Shown here: positions 17,728 through 25,525 of the stretch, one piece after another
Position numbering within the stretch: the first letter of the stretch is position 1
Layout: each line of letters begins with the position of its first letter
Source: JBGCEZ01 sp045106735
GTDB taxonomy: Bacteria; Planctomycetota; Phycisphaerae; Phycisphaerales; SM1A02
NCBI GenBank assembly: GCA_045106735.1
Contig: JBGCEZ010000009.1
Coordinates: forward strand, 1 to 64,000
Reading direction: 5' to 3'
Length of the DNA stretch: 64,000 nucleotides
Made by a program: the position numbers and the translations under genes
The notes under the pieces: model-generated
What the model was told of the DNA's origin: nothing
The model's input: the letters and a program-made list of their open reading frames with translations, nothing else
Databases searched by the model: none

Positions 17728-18747
17728 CTATGCGTGCGCGCCGCGGTAGGCCGACCAGGCAGCGAGCAATTCCGCTTCTTCGGCGTCGGTCAGACCGGCC
17801 CGGCGCTCGGCCGGAGGCGTGCGCGTGCGTTCGTACGCCAGTGCCGACTGCATGGTTTCGAGAGCCGGACGCAGCGTCAATCCCGCGGCGCGGGCGGCGG
17901 CGCCCGGCCGGGCGCACAGTCCAGCGGATTCCGGCATCGGAACCCACAGCGGAAGCGACTTGGGGCCCATCCACGGACGAACGCCCTGCTCGATCAGCCA
18001 TGCGGGATCGACCCAGGTGATCGGACCGTCGAACTCGGCGACGCGCTGGGCGACGCGGATGCGATCCTCAAAGCGCATGATCTCGCCAACGGCATCAAAG
18101 GTCCCGGCGGTGCCGTTGACGGCCGAACGCACGACCCACTCGGCCAGATCATGTACGTCGATGACTTGCGTGGAAATGTCTCGAACGTCGGGCACCAGTA
18201 CCGCGCGGCCGGTGTGGGCGGCACGGTCGAAGCGCATCGGCCAGTAGCCGAGTCGGTCGTAGTCGTCGCCGTCGCCCCCGATGAGTCCAGCCCGGAGCAG
18301 CATCGCGCGGTCCGCGCCGACGCCACGGCGCACGTGCTCCTCGGCCGCGACCTTGGCTTGGCCGTAGAACTCGAGCGACTCCATCACGTCCGACGGATGG
18401 GCGGGCAACAGTGCCGCGGATTCGTCGGCCCCGAGCGCGTCACGCGATTCGTACACGCTGATCGAGGACACAAAGATGTACGTTCCGCAGCGGTCGGCCA
18501 ATGCGGCCACCGCCCTTCGAACATGACCCGGCTGGCGGGCGACGTCGAAGACCGCATCCCAGTCCTCTTGGGCGACGTCGTCGTAGGCATCATCCCGGTC
18601 GCGATCGGCCCGGACGAATCGCGTTCCGTCCGGAGGCGTGGTCGTCGAACCCCGGGCCAGGCAGGTCACGTGATGTCCCTGGGCATGGGCGATGCGGGCA
18701 ACGAGCTGGCCGAGCCAGACCGTGCCTCCGAGGACGAGCAATCGCAT
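17728..18747 (-). CDS. NAD(P)-dependent epimerase/dehydratase (extended SDR-like)
   Basis: A 339-residue Rossmann enzyme. The N-terminus MRLLVLGGTVWLGQLVAR gives the GGTxxLG dinucleotide motif. FVSSISVYES corresponds to the SDR Ser, and a later FYGQAKVAAE gives the YxxxK catalytic pair. A substrate-binding C-terminal part follows. It resembles the small reductase/epimerase group often annotated as 'NAD-dependent epimerase/dehydratase', acting on sugar nucleotides or related compounds. ATG 18747 is chosen over the longer frame because GGAGG lies 8 bases upstream. It stands alone, end-on to the MATE gene. Confidence 0.9.
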   Translation of the reverse strand: MRLLVLGGTVWLGQLVARIAHAQGHHVTCLARGSTTTPPDGTRFVRADRDRDDAYDDVAQEDWDAVFDVARQPGHVRRAVAALADRCGTYIFVSSISVYESRDALGADESAALLPAHPSDVMESLEFYGQAKVAAEEHVRRGVGADRAMLLRAGLIGGDGDDYDRLGYWPMRFDRAAHTGRAVLVPDVRDISTQVIDVHDLAEWVVRSAVNGTAGTFDAVGEIMRFEDRIRVAQRVAEFDGPITWVDPAWLIEQGVRPWMGPKSLPLWVPMPESAGLCARPGAAARAAGLTLRPALETMQSALAYERTRTPPAERRAGLTDAEEAELLAAWSAYRGAHA

Positions 18748-19165
18748 GGGACCGGCCTCCGTTGGGGTCATGGGCGTGCGGGTGGCGGACGGGCTGAGCC
18801 GCCCAAGCGGGCGGACGGGTCGGGTGCTGGACCGGTGCCGGACGGCGGAGCGAGGGCAATCCGGTCGGTGCCAGTGCCAGTGCCAGTGCGGGTGCCAGCT
18901 CCGATTCCGGTTCTGGTTTCGGTTGCGATCCGGTCCCGACGCCGGTAGCCGGTAGCCGGTAGCCGTCGGGGCGGCCGTCCGGACGTCGAATCGACCGGCC
19001 CGCGTCCTTGCTTGAACCGGCGTGTCGGCCGAGAGATTCCGGTCGAGTGGGCGATCGGGGCACGAAACAGCATCCGCCATTCCGTAGCATGGGCGGCACG
19101 AAGGCCGCACATCGTCCTGGCAAGGGCCATTGGCCTTCACATCGCCACACCCCGGGAGCGAATCG
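18748..19165. other. 418-base divergent intergenic region
   Basis: Lies between the epimerase gene (minus) and the small membrane protein gene (plus). No gene is credible here despite an open minus-strand frame. It carries the short tandem repeats listed separately. Promoters for both flanking genes are expected but not identified. Confidence 0.45.
18866..18970. repeat. Cluster of 6-8 bp tandem repeats
   Basis: Successive GTGCCA units, then TCCGGTT/TTCGGTT words, then three copies of GCCGGTA. The cluster is non-coding and similar in style to the hexanucleotide tracts elsewhere in the window. Confidence 0.75.
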
Positions 19166-19327
19166 ATGCCGAACCAGTGGCCACTCCTCGTGATCGCCGC
19201 GGCCGACCCCGGCAACGCCGTCGCCGAAAAGCTCGGCATGCTTGTCGGGTTCGTGCTCGTCTTCGGCATCTTGGGGCTTGCGGCGTGGCGACGGCACCGG
19301 TCCCAGAAGTCCAAGGGCGGCGGCTGA
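19166..19327 (+). CDS. Small single-pass membrane protein (53 residues)
   Basis: A 53-residue open frame with a plausible ribosome site (GGGAG, 7 bases before ATG 19166). The middle is one hydrophobic helix, GMLVGFVLVFGILGLAAW, followed by a basic tail, RRHRSQKSKGGG, which would keep the C-terminus in the cytoplasm. No family is recognised. Size and layout are like the many tiny membrane proteins that attach to larger complexes. It precedes the TPR/alpha-CTD gene by 177 bases but is separated from it by a candidate promoter. Confidence 0.6.
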   Translation: MPNQWPLLVIAAADPGNAVAEKLGMLVGFVLVFGILGLAAWRRHRSQKSKGGG

Positions 19328-19426
19328 AACGCCGCCCGCGCCCGCGACCACCGCGGCACAGACGGCGACCGGCCAGACTGCGCCCGCTGATCCGCCGCCG
19401 GCTCCTGTTCGCTGTCTGTCTGGGGT

Positions 19427-19458
19427 GGCGGTCATTCGGACGCGCCGGGGCCTATACT
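19427..19458 (+). promoter_or_regulatory. Candidate sigma70-type promoter of the TPR/alpha-CTD gene
   Basis: TATACT at 19453-19458 is a good -10 element in otherwise GC-rich DNA, 46 bases before the GTG start. No strong -35 is seen. The GTCATTCGG region about 17 bases upstream is a weak candidate. Confidence 0.4.
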
Positions 19459-19504
19459 GCTCGGTTCGACAGTCAACAACCTACTCCCACCTGGAAAACT
19501 GCAC

Positions 19505-20443
19505 GTGTCCAGCAAGCTTGACATGGTCATTGGTGGCGGCAGCGGCGAGTCCGCCGTCCGCGATCCCAATGCCGCCCGCGAAGCCTTCGTCGCCGCCCGC
19601 ACGGCCGAAGACGAGGGTGATCGCTACATCGCCATTGAGCAGTACCGCCGGGCCGCCCGTCTCGACGACGGCAACCCCGAGTACGCGTTCCGCTTGGCCT
19701 ACCAACTCGACCTCGTCGGCGAAGAAGACGAAGCGCTGAGCATCTACGAGCATCTCGTCGATGGCCCGCGTCCGTACGTCAACGCCCTGATCAACATCTC
19801 GGTGATCTACGAGGACCGCGGCGACATCCAGAAGGCGGAGAAGTGCCTGCGGCAGGTGCTCGATACCGACCCGAATCATCCGCGGGCCCGGCTGTACTTC
19901 AAGGACGTCGAGGCGTCCAAGGACATGTACTACGACGAGGAGCAGGCCCGCGATCAAGCGCGGCAGAACGCCCTCCTCGACACGCCGGTGACCGACTTCG
20001 AGTTGAGCGTCCGCGCCCGAAACTGCCTCCGCAAGATGCAGATTCGCACGCTCGGTGACCTGCTGAAGATCACCGAAGCCGAACTCTTGAGCTACAAGAA
20101 CTTCGGCGAGACGTCGCTGGTCGAAATCAAGCAGATGCTCCATTCCAAGGGACTGCGGCTCGGCCAGGGCAGCGAAGGCCAGTACGGCCGTGTCCGCAAG
20201 GAGATCTACGAAGGACTCAAGGGCAAGGCTTCCGAGGCCGTGCTCAACAAGCCCATCAGCGTGCTCGACCTTTCGGTCCGGGCCCGCAAGGCGCTCAACA
20301 TCCTTGGCGTGCAGACCATTGGCGATCTCGCCACCCGCACCGAAGCCGAGCTGATGGGTGTCAAGAACTTCGGCCAGACGTCCCTCGACGAAATTCGCCG
20401 CAAGCTCCAGGACCACAATCTGGACCTGCGGAAGCTCGAATAG
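19505..20443 (+). CDS. TPR protein with two RNA polymerase alpha-CTD-like domains
   Basis: A 312-residue cytoplasmic protein. Residues about 20-140 form three to four tetratricopeptide repeats (AREAFVAARTAEDEGDRYIA, PEYAFRLAYQLDLVGEEDEA, YVNALINISVIYEDRGDIQK). Two copies of the RNA polymerase alpha C-terminal fold follow, at about 160-215 (DFELSVRARNCLRKMQIRTL ... LLSYKNFGETSLVEIK) and 245-300 (VLDLSVRARKALNILGVQTI ... LMGVKNFGQTSLDEIR). Real alpha-CTD binds UP-element DNA, sigma and activators through these helix-hairpin-helix residues. Here there is no alpha NTD, so it may be a transcription or ribosome accessory factor bridging partners via TPRs (inference). The GTG start lies 46 bases after a TATACT box, and an intrinsic terminator follows the gene, so it is probably monocistronic. 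Confidence 0.92.
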   Translation: MSSKLDMVIGGGSGESAVRDPNAAREAFVAARTAEDEGDRYIAIEQYRRAARLDDGNPEYAFRLAYQLDLVGEEDEALSIYEHLVDGPRPYVNALINISVIYEDRGDIQKAEKCLRQVLDTDPNHPRARLYFKDVEASKDMYYDEEQARDQARQNALLDTPVTDFELSVRARNCLRKMQIRTLGDLLKITEAELLSYKNFGETSLVEIKQMLHSKGLRLGQGSEGQYGRVRKEIYEGLKGKASEAVLNKPISVLDLSVRARKALNILGVQTIGDLATRTEAELMGVKNFGQTSLDEIRRKLQDHNLDLRKLE

Positions 20444-20470
20444 TCGATTCGGCCTTGGCCATCCGATGAA

Positions 20471-20516
20471 CGCCACGAGGGGCGCCGGTCACCACCGGCG
20501 TCCCTTTTTCGTGGCG
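20471..20516 (+). terminator. Strong nested intrinsic terminator
   Basis: An 11-bp stem (20479-20489 with 20494-20504, one G:U pair, loop CACC) is followed by TTTTT at 20505-20509. An outer pair, CGCCACGA at 20471-20478 and TCGTGGCG at 20509-20516, could extend the hairpin around the T-run. It lies 28 bases after the TPR/alpha-CTD stop codon. Confidence 0.9.
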
Positions 20517-20566
20517 ATTTCGGCGGGCGTGATGCCTCGGGCGATGCGACAATCCGCCGACCCTCC

Positions 20567-22015
20567 ATGCACTTCGACGGACCCCCACTTGATCGCCGGA
20601 CACTGCTCGGGTTGCTCGCGATGAGCAGCCTCGGGGGATGCTGCGGGCGCTTGGATCCGTTGACGCCCAGCGACGATGACGCCGGGTCCGGCCCAGGTGA
20701 CGCGCGCGATGGCGATGGGGCCGGCGGCGCACCGGCCGATCCGCTCCCTCCCTTCGGCTTGGCTCCCCTTCCGGCGACCGCGCCGACGGTGCGGGTCCGC
20801 ATCGCCCGCCATGACGACGACGACACGGCGCTCGAATTCGGCCGCGCCGGCGAGACGTTGACCCTCGCCACCGCCTCCGGGGGTGCCGAGGTTCGCGTCC
20901 CGGGCCCCGTTCGCATCGACGTTGCGCCGCGCACGTGGAACTGGAGCGTGGCCGACGCTTCGGATCGCGGCGCCCTGCCGCGCGACGACGACGACCTCAC
21001 CATCGCGTCGGCCACCGAGCTCGTCCTGCACTCGGGCGGCGAGTGGCCCGGGCGCATTCATCTTTCGTCGCCCCCAGGTGATCCGGCTGACCCCGCTGAT
21101 CCGGCGCAGACGACGCCGCGGACGAGTCGCATCGACGTGGTCGTCCACGCCGACATCGAGCGCTACGTCGCCGGCGTGATCGCGCGAGAGCTTCCACTGT
21201 CCTGGCGGCCCGGCATCTTCGCGGCGTTGTCAGTCTGCGCCCGCAGCTTCGCGACCTACGAAGCATGGTCCCGACGCACCCGGCGCTGGGACGTCGAGTC
21301 CGACGAGCGCTCGCAGGTGTTCGGCGGTCGCACGCTCGCGCCCGTGGCGACCGACGCGGTGGCCGCGACCACCGGCATGGTGCTGACCTACGCCGATGGC
21401 ATTCTCCCGGCGTATTTTTCGAGCGCGTGCGGCGGACTCGGCCAACCCGGTTCCGTCGCCATCGGCCCCCATCCGGTGAACGCGATTCCGCCGCTGGCCG
21501 GGCACGCCTTGGGTTTGGACGCCTGCTGCAGCGGGTCACCCCGTGCTCGATGGACGGCCGAGCGATCCAGCGAGCGGCTTGGCAATCAACTTCGGGCCTT
21601 CGGCCGCCGGAATCGAGGTTCCGAGTTGGCGGACCTCGGTCGCATTCGCGCGATCTCCCCGAACCGCACGGCCGAAACCGGGCGACCGGTGGCCTATCGC
21701 ATCGATCACGTCGGCGGCGAACCCGTTGTGGTGCCGGCTCCGTCGCTCCGACGCGCACTCCAATCGGGCCGACGATCGGGCGAGTCGGCGGTCTGGTCGT
21801 CGCTCTTGGACGTCGACATCGATCCCGGGAGCGGACGGGCGACGATCCAGGGGCGCGGATGGGGACACGGGTGCGGCCTGTGCCAGTACGGCGGGCAGGC
21901 GATGGCTCGTCGCGGCGTGGATTGGACGGAGATCCTCAGCGTGTACTACCCGGGTGCAACGATCCAGCGCGGCTGGGCCACGGCCGATGCGCCGCCTCCC
22001 TCAACGATCGGTTGA
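20567..22015 (+). CDS. SpoIID/LytB domain lipoprotein
   Basis: A 482-residue exported protein. The N-terminal RRTLLGLLAMSSLGGC gives a twin-arginine-like start and a lipobox. The C-terminal half matches the SpoIID family: ERYVAGVIARELPLSW, ALSVCARSFATYE, GMVLTYADGILPAYFSSACGG and GRGWGHGCGLCQYGGQAMA. SpoIID of spore formers is a lytic transglycosylase acting on stem-less peptidoglycan. Homologues outside Firmicutes, including planctomycetes, probably remodel or bind cell-wall glycan. The catalytic Glu is likely the one in ARELP (family knowledge). The region between the lipobox and the domain is beta-like (about residues 65-180) and unassigned. Confidence 0.9.
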   Translation: MHFDGPPLDRRTLLGLLAMSSLGGCCGRLDPLTPSDDDAGSGPGDARDGDGAGGAPADPLPPFGLAPLPATAPTVRVRIARHDDDDTALEFGRAGETLTLATASGGAEVRVPGPVRIDVAPRTWNWSVADASDRGALPRDDDDLTIASATELVLHSGGEWPGRIHLSSPPGDPADPADPAQTTPRTSRIDVVVHADIERYVAGVIARELPLSWRPGIFAALSVCARSFATYEAWSRRTRRWDVESDERSQVFGGRTLAPVATDAVAATTGMVLTYADGILPAYFSSACGGLGQPGSVAIGPHPVNAIPPLAGHALGLDACCSGSPRARWTAERSSERLGNQLRAFGRRNRGSELADLGRIRAISPNRTAETGRPVAYRIDHVGGEPVVVPAPSLRRALQSGRRSGESAVWSSLLDVDIDPGSGRATIQGRGWGHGCGLCQYGGQAMARRGVDWTEILSVYYPGATIQRGWATADAPPPSTIG

Positions 22016-22161
22016 CGGGCGGCGGGCAGCGGGCAGCGGTCCCGCAGCAGACTCCCGCGCCCCGGCCAACGACTCCGGGCCATGGGCCATGACGAGGCCA
22101 TGGGCCATGGGATACTGGCACCCGGACATCCGCGACCGGCGACCGGCCTCCGGCCAGCCAC

Positions 22162-24375
22162 TCACTCGATCCCGGCGAACCGATCCAACTGCTGCGCCAG
22201 GATGCCGGCGTCACGGCCGCGGCCGGAGGCGTTGAGTATCGTCTGATGGACGCGCCCGATCCGGTACCAGTTCGATTGCGTGCTGAAGTCGCTCGAAACG
22301 CGGCCGCGCGGCTTGCGAGCCGCCTTGAAGGCCCGAGTGGTCAGCGCGACGGCCGAGTTCGCATCGCCGTGGACCCGGTGCAGTGAGATCGCTTCGTTGA
22401 GGGCTTGGATCGCGAACGGACCATCGTTCGCGTAGCGCACCGCGGTGTCGGCGAAGAAGTCCAGTGCCCGTTCCGGATCGCGCTGGGTCCACAATCCACC
22501 TTGGGTTCGGCGAATCTCTGCCTCCAGGTCCTTGCGGCCACGAATCTGGTCGAACACGCCATCCCAGATCTCGGTCTGCTGCTGGGGGTCGGCGAACGAA
22601 GCGACCATCGGGCTGACGATGTCGAGGTAGAGATCTGGCCATTCTCGTCCACAAAGGCGACTGACCGCCTCGGCCCACACGCGCTTCTGATCCAGACTCA
22701 AGGCGTTGTTGCGGGCGAGATCCTGCACCAATTCCCATGCTTGCAGCCGAGTCGCACAGCGTTCGAGTGACGCGCGAATCACATCGAGCTGCGATTCGAC
22801 GGTGGCCAGGCGGGGAGCGCTCAACGCCCCGTTCGCTGCATTCGTTGCGGGGGTCTCGGTTTCCGGCGCGTCGTCGGACGTGCGTTCTTCGTCAGACTGA
22901 CGATCGGACGATTCGCCAGCGGAGTTGTCGGATTCACGTTCGGCGGTCGCTCCGTCGGTGTCGGTGTCGGTGTCGGCGTCGGTGTCGGCGTCGGTGTCGG
23001 CAGGCGACCCGTCGACGGTCGGCGGCCACGCGATCTTCTTCGGGGCCGTCGGCGGCACGGCCGCTCCGGGACGACGACGCGGAGTCGCCGCAGCTCGCGG
23101 GACGCCGGTGCGGACTTCGTTCAACCGCTCGGCGGCGTCCACCAGCGCGGTCGAGATCTGACGATCCATGACCGAGACCTTGCCCGTCGAAACCGTGGTG
23201 GCAAGGTAGCTGTCGGGAACCTGCCGCCGCGTTTGCGGATCGAGAATCGACCCACGCACGCCTTGGTACTCCTCGTACCGACCGGCATCGAAGTTCCACG
23301 ACGGACCGCCGCGGCCATTTTCCACGAAACCGACCCACGCATGCGAAACCGAACCGGATCGACCGGTGACGTAGGTCGCGGGAATGCCGCGCGACTTCGC
23401 CACACCCATCGCGTAGTAGGCCTGGTCAGCGCAGACGCCGCCGAACTGCCGAATGTTCGGGAGGGTGAAGCCGTTCTGCGTCACCCGCTTGGTTCGGCCC
23501 GCGCGGAAGTGCTCGGTGTCGTAGCTGATCTCGAAGAACCACTTGCCGACGTCGGTCCGCCGCTGGTACTCGCGGTTGGCCCAGACCAAATCGTCGAGCG
23601 AATCGGTCGTGTCCACGACGTGCATCAGCAATTCCGCGGGGAGATCCCGCAGGCCGTACGTCATCGATCGCTCGTTGGCGACGAAGAATCCGAGGATGGC
23701 CTGCGGATCGGCGGAGGATGTCCGGTTCTCATTGATGCGCCGCGTCATCGGCTCGTCGTGCACCACACAGATGGCCGCGGTGAGCTCGGGATACCGTTCG
23801 AGGCGCGAACCAGCGCCGCGTGCGAGCCCGGCCAAGACCTCGATCACCTTGCGGGGGTCATCGAAACGTGGGTCCCAGGCGAACGCCAGGGCGGCGGCAA
23901 CCTTGGGGGTGCCGGCCAAGAACTCCATCATCGGCCCGCGGTCTGCTGGCTCAAGCGATTCGGCGAGCATGACCAGCCGACGGGTCAAGGCGACGTCGCG
24001 AAACAGCCGTCCGTCGGCGGCGTCGGCCCAAGCGACGACGCGATCAAAGAGGGCATCGACGGTGGTCCGCGCTTCGGCCACATCCCCACCGGCGGCAATG
24101 CCGTCGACGATGGCTGTCAGCTCGGTGCGGATACCAGCGGCGAAACTGCCAGTCGCATCCGCCGGAGCATCTGCATTCCGCCCTCGACGGCGTTGGCGCT
24201 CTCGACGAGTCTGGGCTGCTTCCGCCGCGCCGGCAGTCTCACTTCCGCCGGCGAGACCAGACATCTCGGCCGAGTTGGGCGAGGGTTCGGCGGACGCAGA
24301 CGCGGTGGCGAACGCGAAACCACTCGCCGCGGTCAGCAAGACGGCGGAGAGGACAGGACGGATGCGGATCGACAT
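22162..24375 (-). CDS. Secreted transglutaminase-like protein
   Basis: A 737-residue exported protein starting at ATG 24375, followed by a clear signal peptide (VLSAVLLTAASGFAFATASA). The upstream extension of the open frame is low-complexity and is rejected. The central transglutaminase-like fold shows a Cys-His-Asp triad: FGGVCADQAYY (Cys about 313), VSHAWVGF (His about 345) and WNFDAGRYE (Asp about 362). The C-terminal half contains an Asp/Thr tandem tract and a helical region with TPR-like character. Bacterial members are usually cysteine proteases or amide-bond enzymes rather than true cross-linkers. The substrate is unknown. The 476-base region ahead of the start presumably holds the promoter. 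Confidence 0.85.
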   Translation of the reverse strand: MSIRIRPVLSAVLLTAASGFAFATASASAEPSPNSAEMSGLAGGSETAGAAEAAQTRRERQRRRGRNADAPADATGSFAAGIRTELTAIVDGIAAGGDVAEARTTVDALFDRVVAWADAADGRLFRDVALTRRLVMLAESLEPADRGPMMEFLAGTPKVAAALAFAWDPRFDDPRKVIEVLAGLARGAGSRLERYPELTAAICVVHDEPMTRRINENRTSSADPQAILGFFVANERSMTYGLRDLPAELLMHVVDTTDSLDDLVWANREYQRRTDVGKWFFEISYDTEHFRAGRTKRVTQNGFTLPNIRQFGGVCADQAYYAMGVAKSRGIPATYVTGRSGSVSHAWVGFVENGRGGPSWNFDAGRYEEYQGVRGSILDPQTRRQVPDSYLATTVSTGKVSVMDRQISTALVDAAERLNEVRTGVPRAAATPRRRPGAAVPPTAPKKIAWPPTVDGSPADTDADTDADTDTDTDGATAERESDNSAGESSDRQSDEERTSDDAPETETPATNAANGALSAPRLATVESQLDVIRASLERCATRLQAWELVQDLARNNALSLDQKRVWAEAVSRLCGREWPDLYLDIVSPMVASFADPQQQTEIWDGVFDQIRGRKDLEAEIRRTQGGLWTQRDPERALDFFADTAVRYANDGPFAIQALNEAISLHRVHGDANSAVALTTRAFKAARKPRGRVSSDFSTQSNWYRIGRVHQTILNASGRGRDAGILAQQLDRFAGIE
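22954..23000 (-). repeat. Hexanucleotide coding repeat encoding (Asp-Thr/Asp-Ala)n
   Basis: About eight GTCGGT/GTCGGC units on the plus strand. On the coding strand they read as alternating Asp-Thr and Asp-Ala inside the transglutaminase-like protein. The tract probably serves as a disordered acidic linker. Confidence 0.85.
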
Positions 24376-24851
24376 GGGCGGGGGACTCCGGTGCACTGGC
24401 GCGCCGGTCCCGGACGTGGGGCCCCCGGCGCTGCGGTTCATGCTAGGTCCAGTCCAGCGGCTCGGCGCACTGGCCGAAGCCGCCCATTTCGCCATTCGCT
24501 TCGTCGCCGGGACGCGCAGTGGCCAGCGAATCAGCCTCTGATCCGAAGCCTTGGGAGCAGCGGGCGCGGCGAATCGGGCCGATTCTCGATCCGCCGGGCG
24601 GAACCGAGCCGAATTGCGGAACCAATCCGCCAAGCCAAACCGCCACGCCACATCGCCGCCACATCGCCCGCCGGGACGGGCGGCAGCGGCGATGACCGCC
24701 GCGCGGTGATCCCGACGCTCAAAGACTGTGCTTTGTTTGGGTGGCGTGCTCGCCGAACTGTCTCAGCCCATCGCCCGCCCGGTCCCCGACGCAGTGCATC
24801 ATCCGTCCCCGCGCGAAGCTGGCCCACGCATCGCCCAGACCCCCCACCAAC
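24376..24851. other. 476-base gap upstream of the transglutaminase-like gene
   Basis: No open frame with a ribosome site or family resemblance. Contains repeated CCGCCACATCGCC words (about 24640-24665). The promoter of the transglutaminase-like gene is expected here but was not identified. Confidence 0.45.
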
Positions 24852-25148
24852 TCAACCGTTGCCACCGCCGTTCGGGCCCGCCTCCGGCCCATCCGGATCG
24901 GTTTCGTCCGTCTCGCCGGCCGCATCGTCATCTGCGTCATCGGCATCGTCCGCTTCGGACCCGTCGGACCCGTCGTCTTCCTCTTCACCGAGGTGGACGA
25001 CGTCCGTCTCCAGATCCTTCACGAACTCGGGCTCGATGCCCCACGCCCGGGCCGTGTCGATCGCGGACTGCGGTGAGGCCGCCGAAAATTCCCCGGCGAA
25101 CGGCCAGCCGTCGCCCACTCGTCGTCCGGTGACCAGATATGCACCCAT
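24852..25148 (-). CDS. Small acidic protein of unknown function
   Basis: A 98-residue protein. The first 55 residues form a compact domain (MGAYLVTGRRVGDGWPFAGE, AIDTARAWGIEPEFVKDL). The remaining 40 are almost entirely Asp/Glu/Gly/Ala, giving a very acidic tail. ATG 25148 is supported by GGAGGGG about 6 bases upstream. No family recognised. The N-terminal layout, a short beta-strand then a helix, is reminiscent of small PII-like or translation-associated domains, but that is too weak to assign. Confidence 0.65.
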   Translation of the reverse strand: MGAYLVTGRRVGDGWPFAGEFSAASPQSAIDTARAWGIEPEFVKDLETDVVHLGEEEDDGSDGSEADDADDADDDAAGETDETDPDGPEAGPNGGGNG

Positions 25149-25525
25149 GGAATCCCCTCCATCTCGGCACCCGCGTGCCTTCACGTCCAACCGGTCAGTC
25201 GCGCGACGGTTGAGGTACCGCCTTTCGTTGCCAATTGGATCGCCGAAGAGGACGCTACCTGAGGATCGGCCCGGTTCACCGAGGTGACCGCCAAAACGCA
25301 TTCACCTCGTCGCTGTCGTCTTACCCAGCATCCCGAGTGTCACGGCTGCATCCCAGATCCCCACGGTTATCGGCGAGGCGCGGAAATCGACGCGCGCCGC
25401 TGCGCACGGGCACGCATCAGGCCCGCCTGAAGTGAAGCGGCCGAACGGCCGATATCCCGGTGGGTCCGACGATCCGCCCGCTCCGGCGCGTCCCGGCTCC
25501 GCCCACCTTCAAGGATGCCTGCGCC
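25149..25525. other. 377-base divergent gap before the polysaccharide operon
   Basis: Separates the small acidic protein gene from the first glycosyltransferase gene. I see no gene. Promoters for both directions should lie here. A lower-complexity stretch is present, but no definite -10/-35 pair. Confidence 0.45.
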
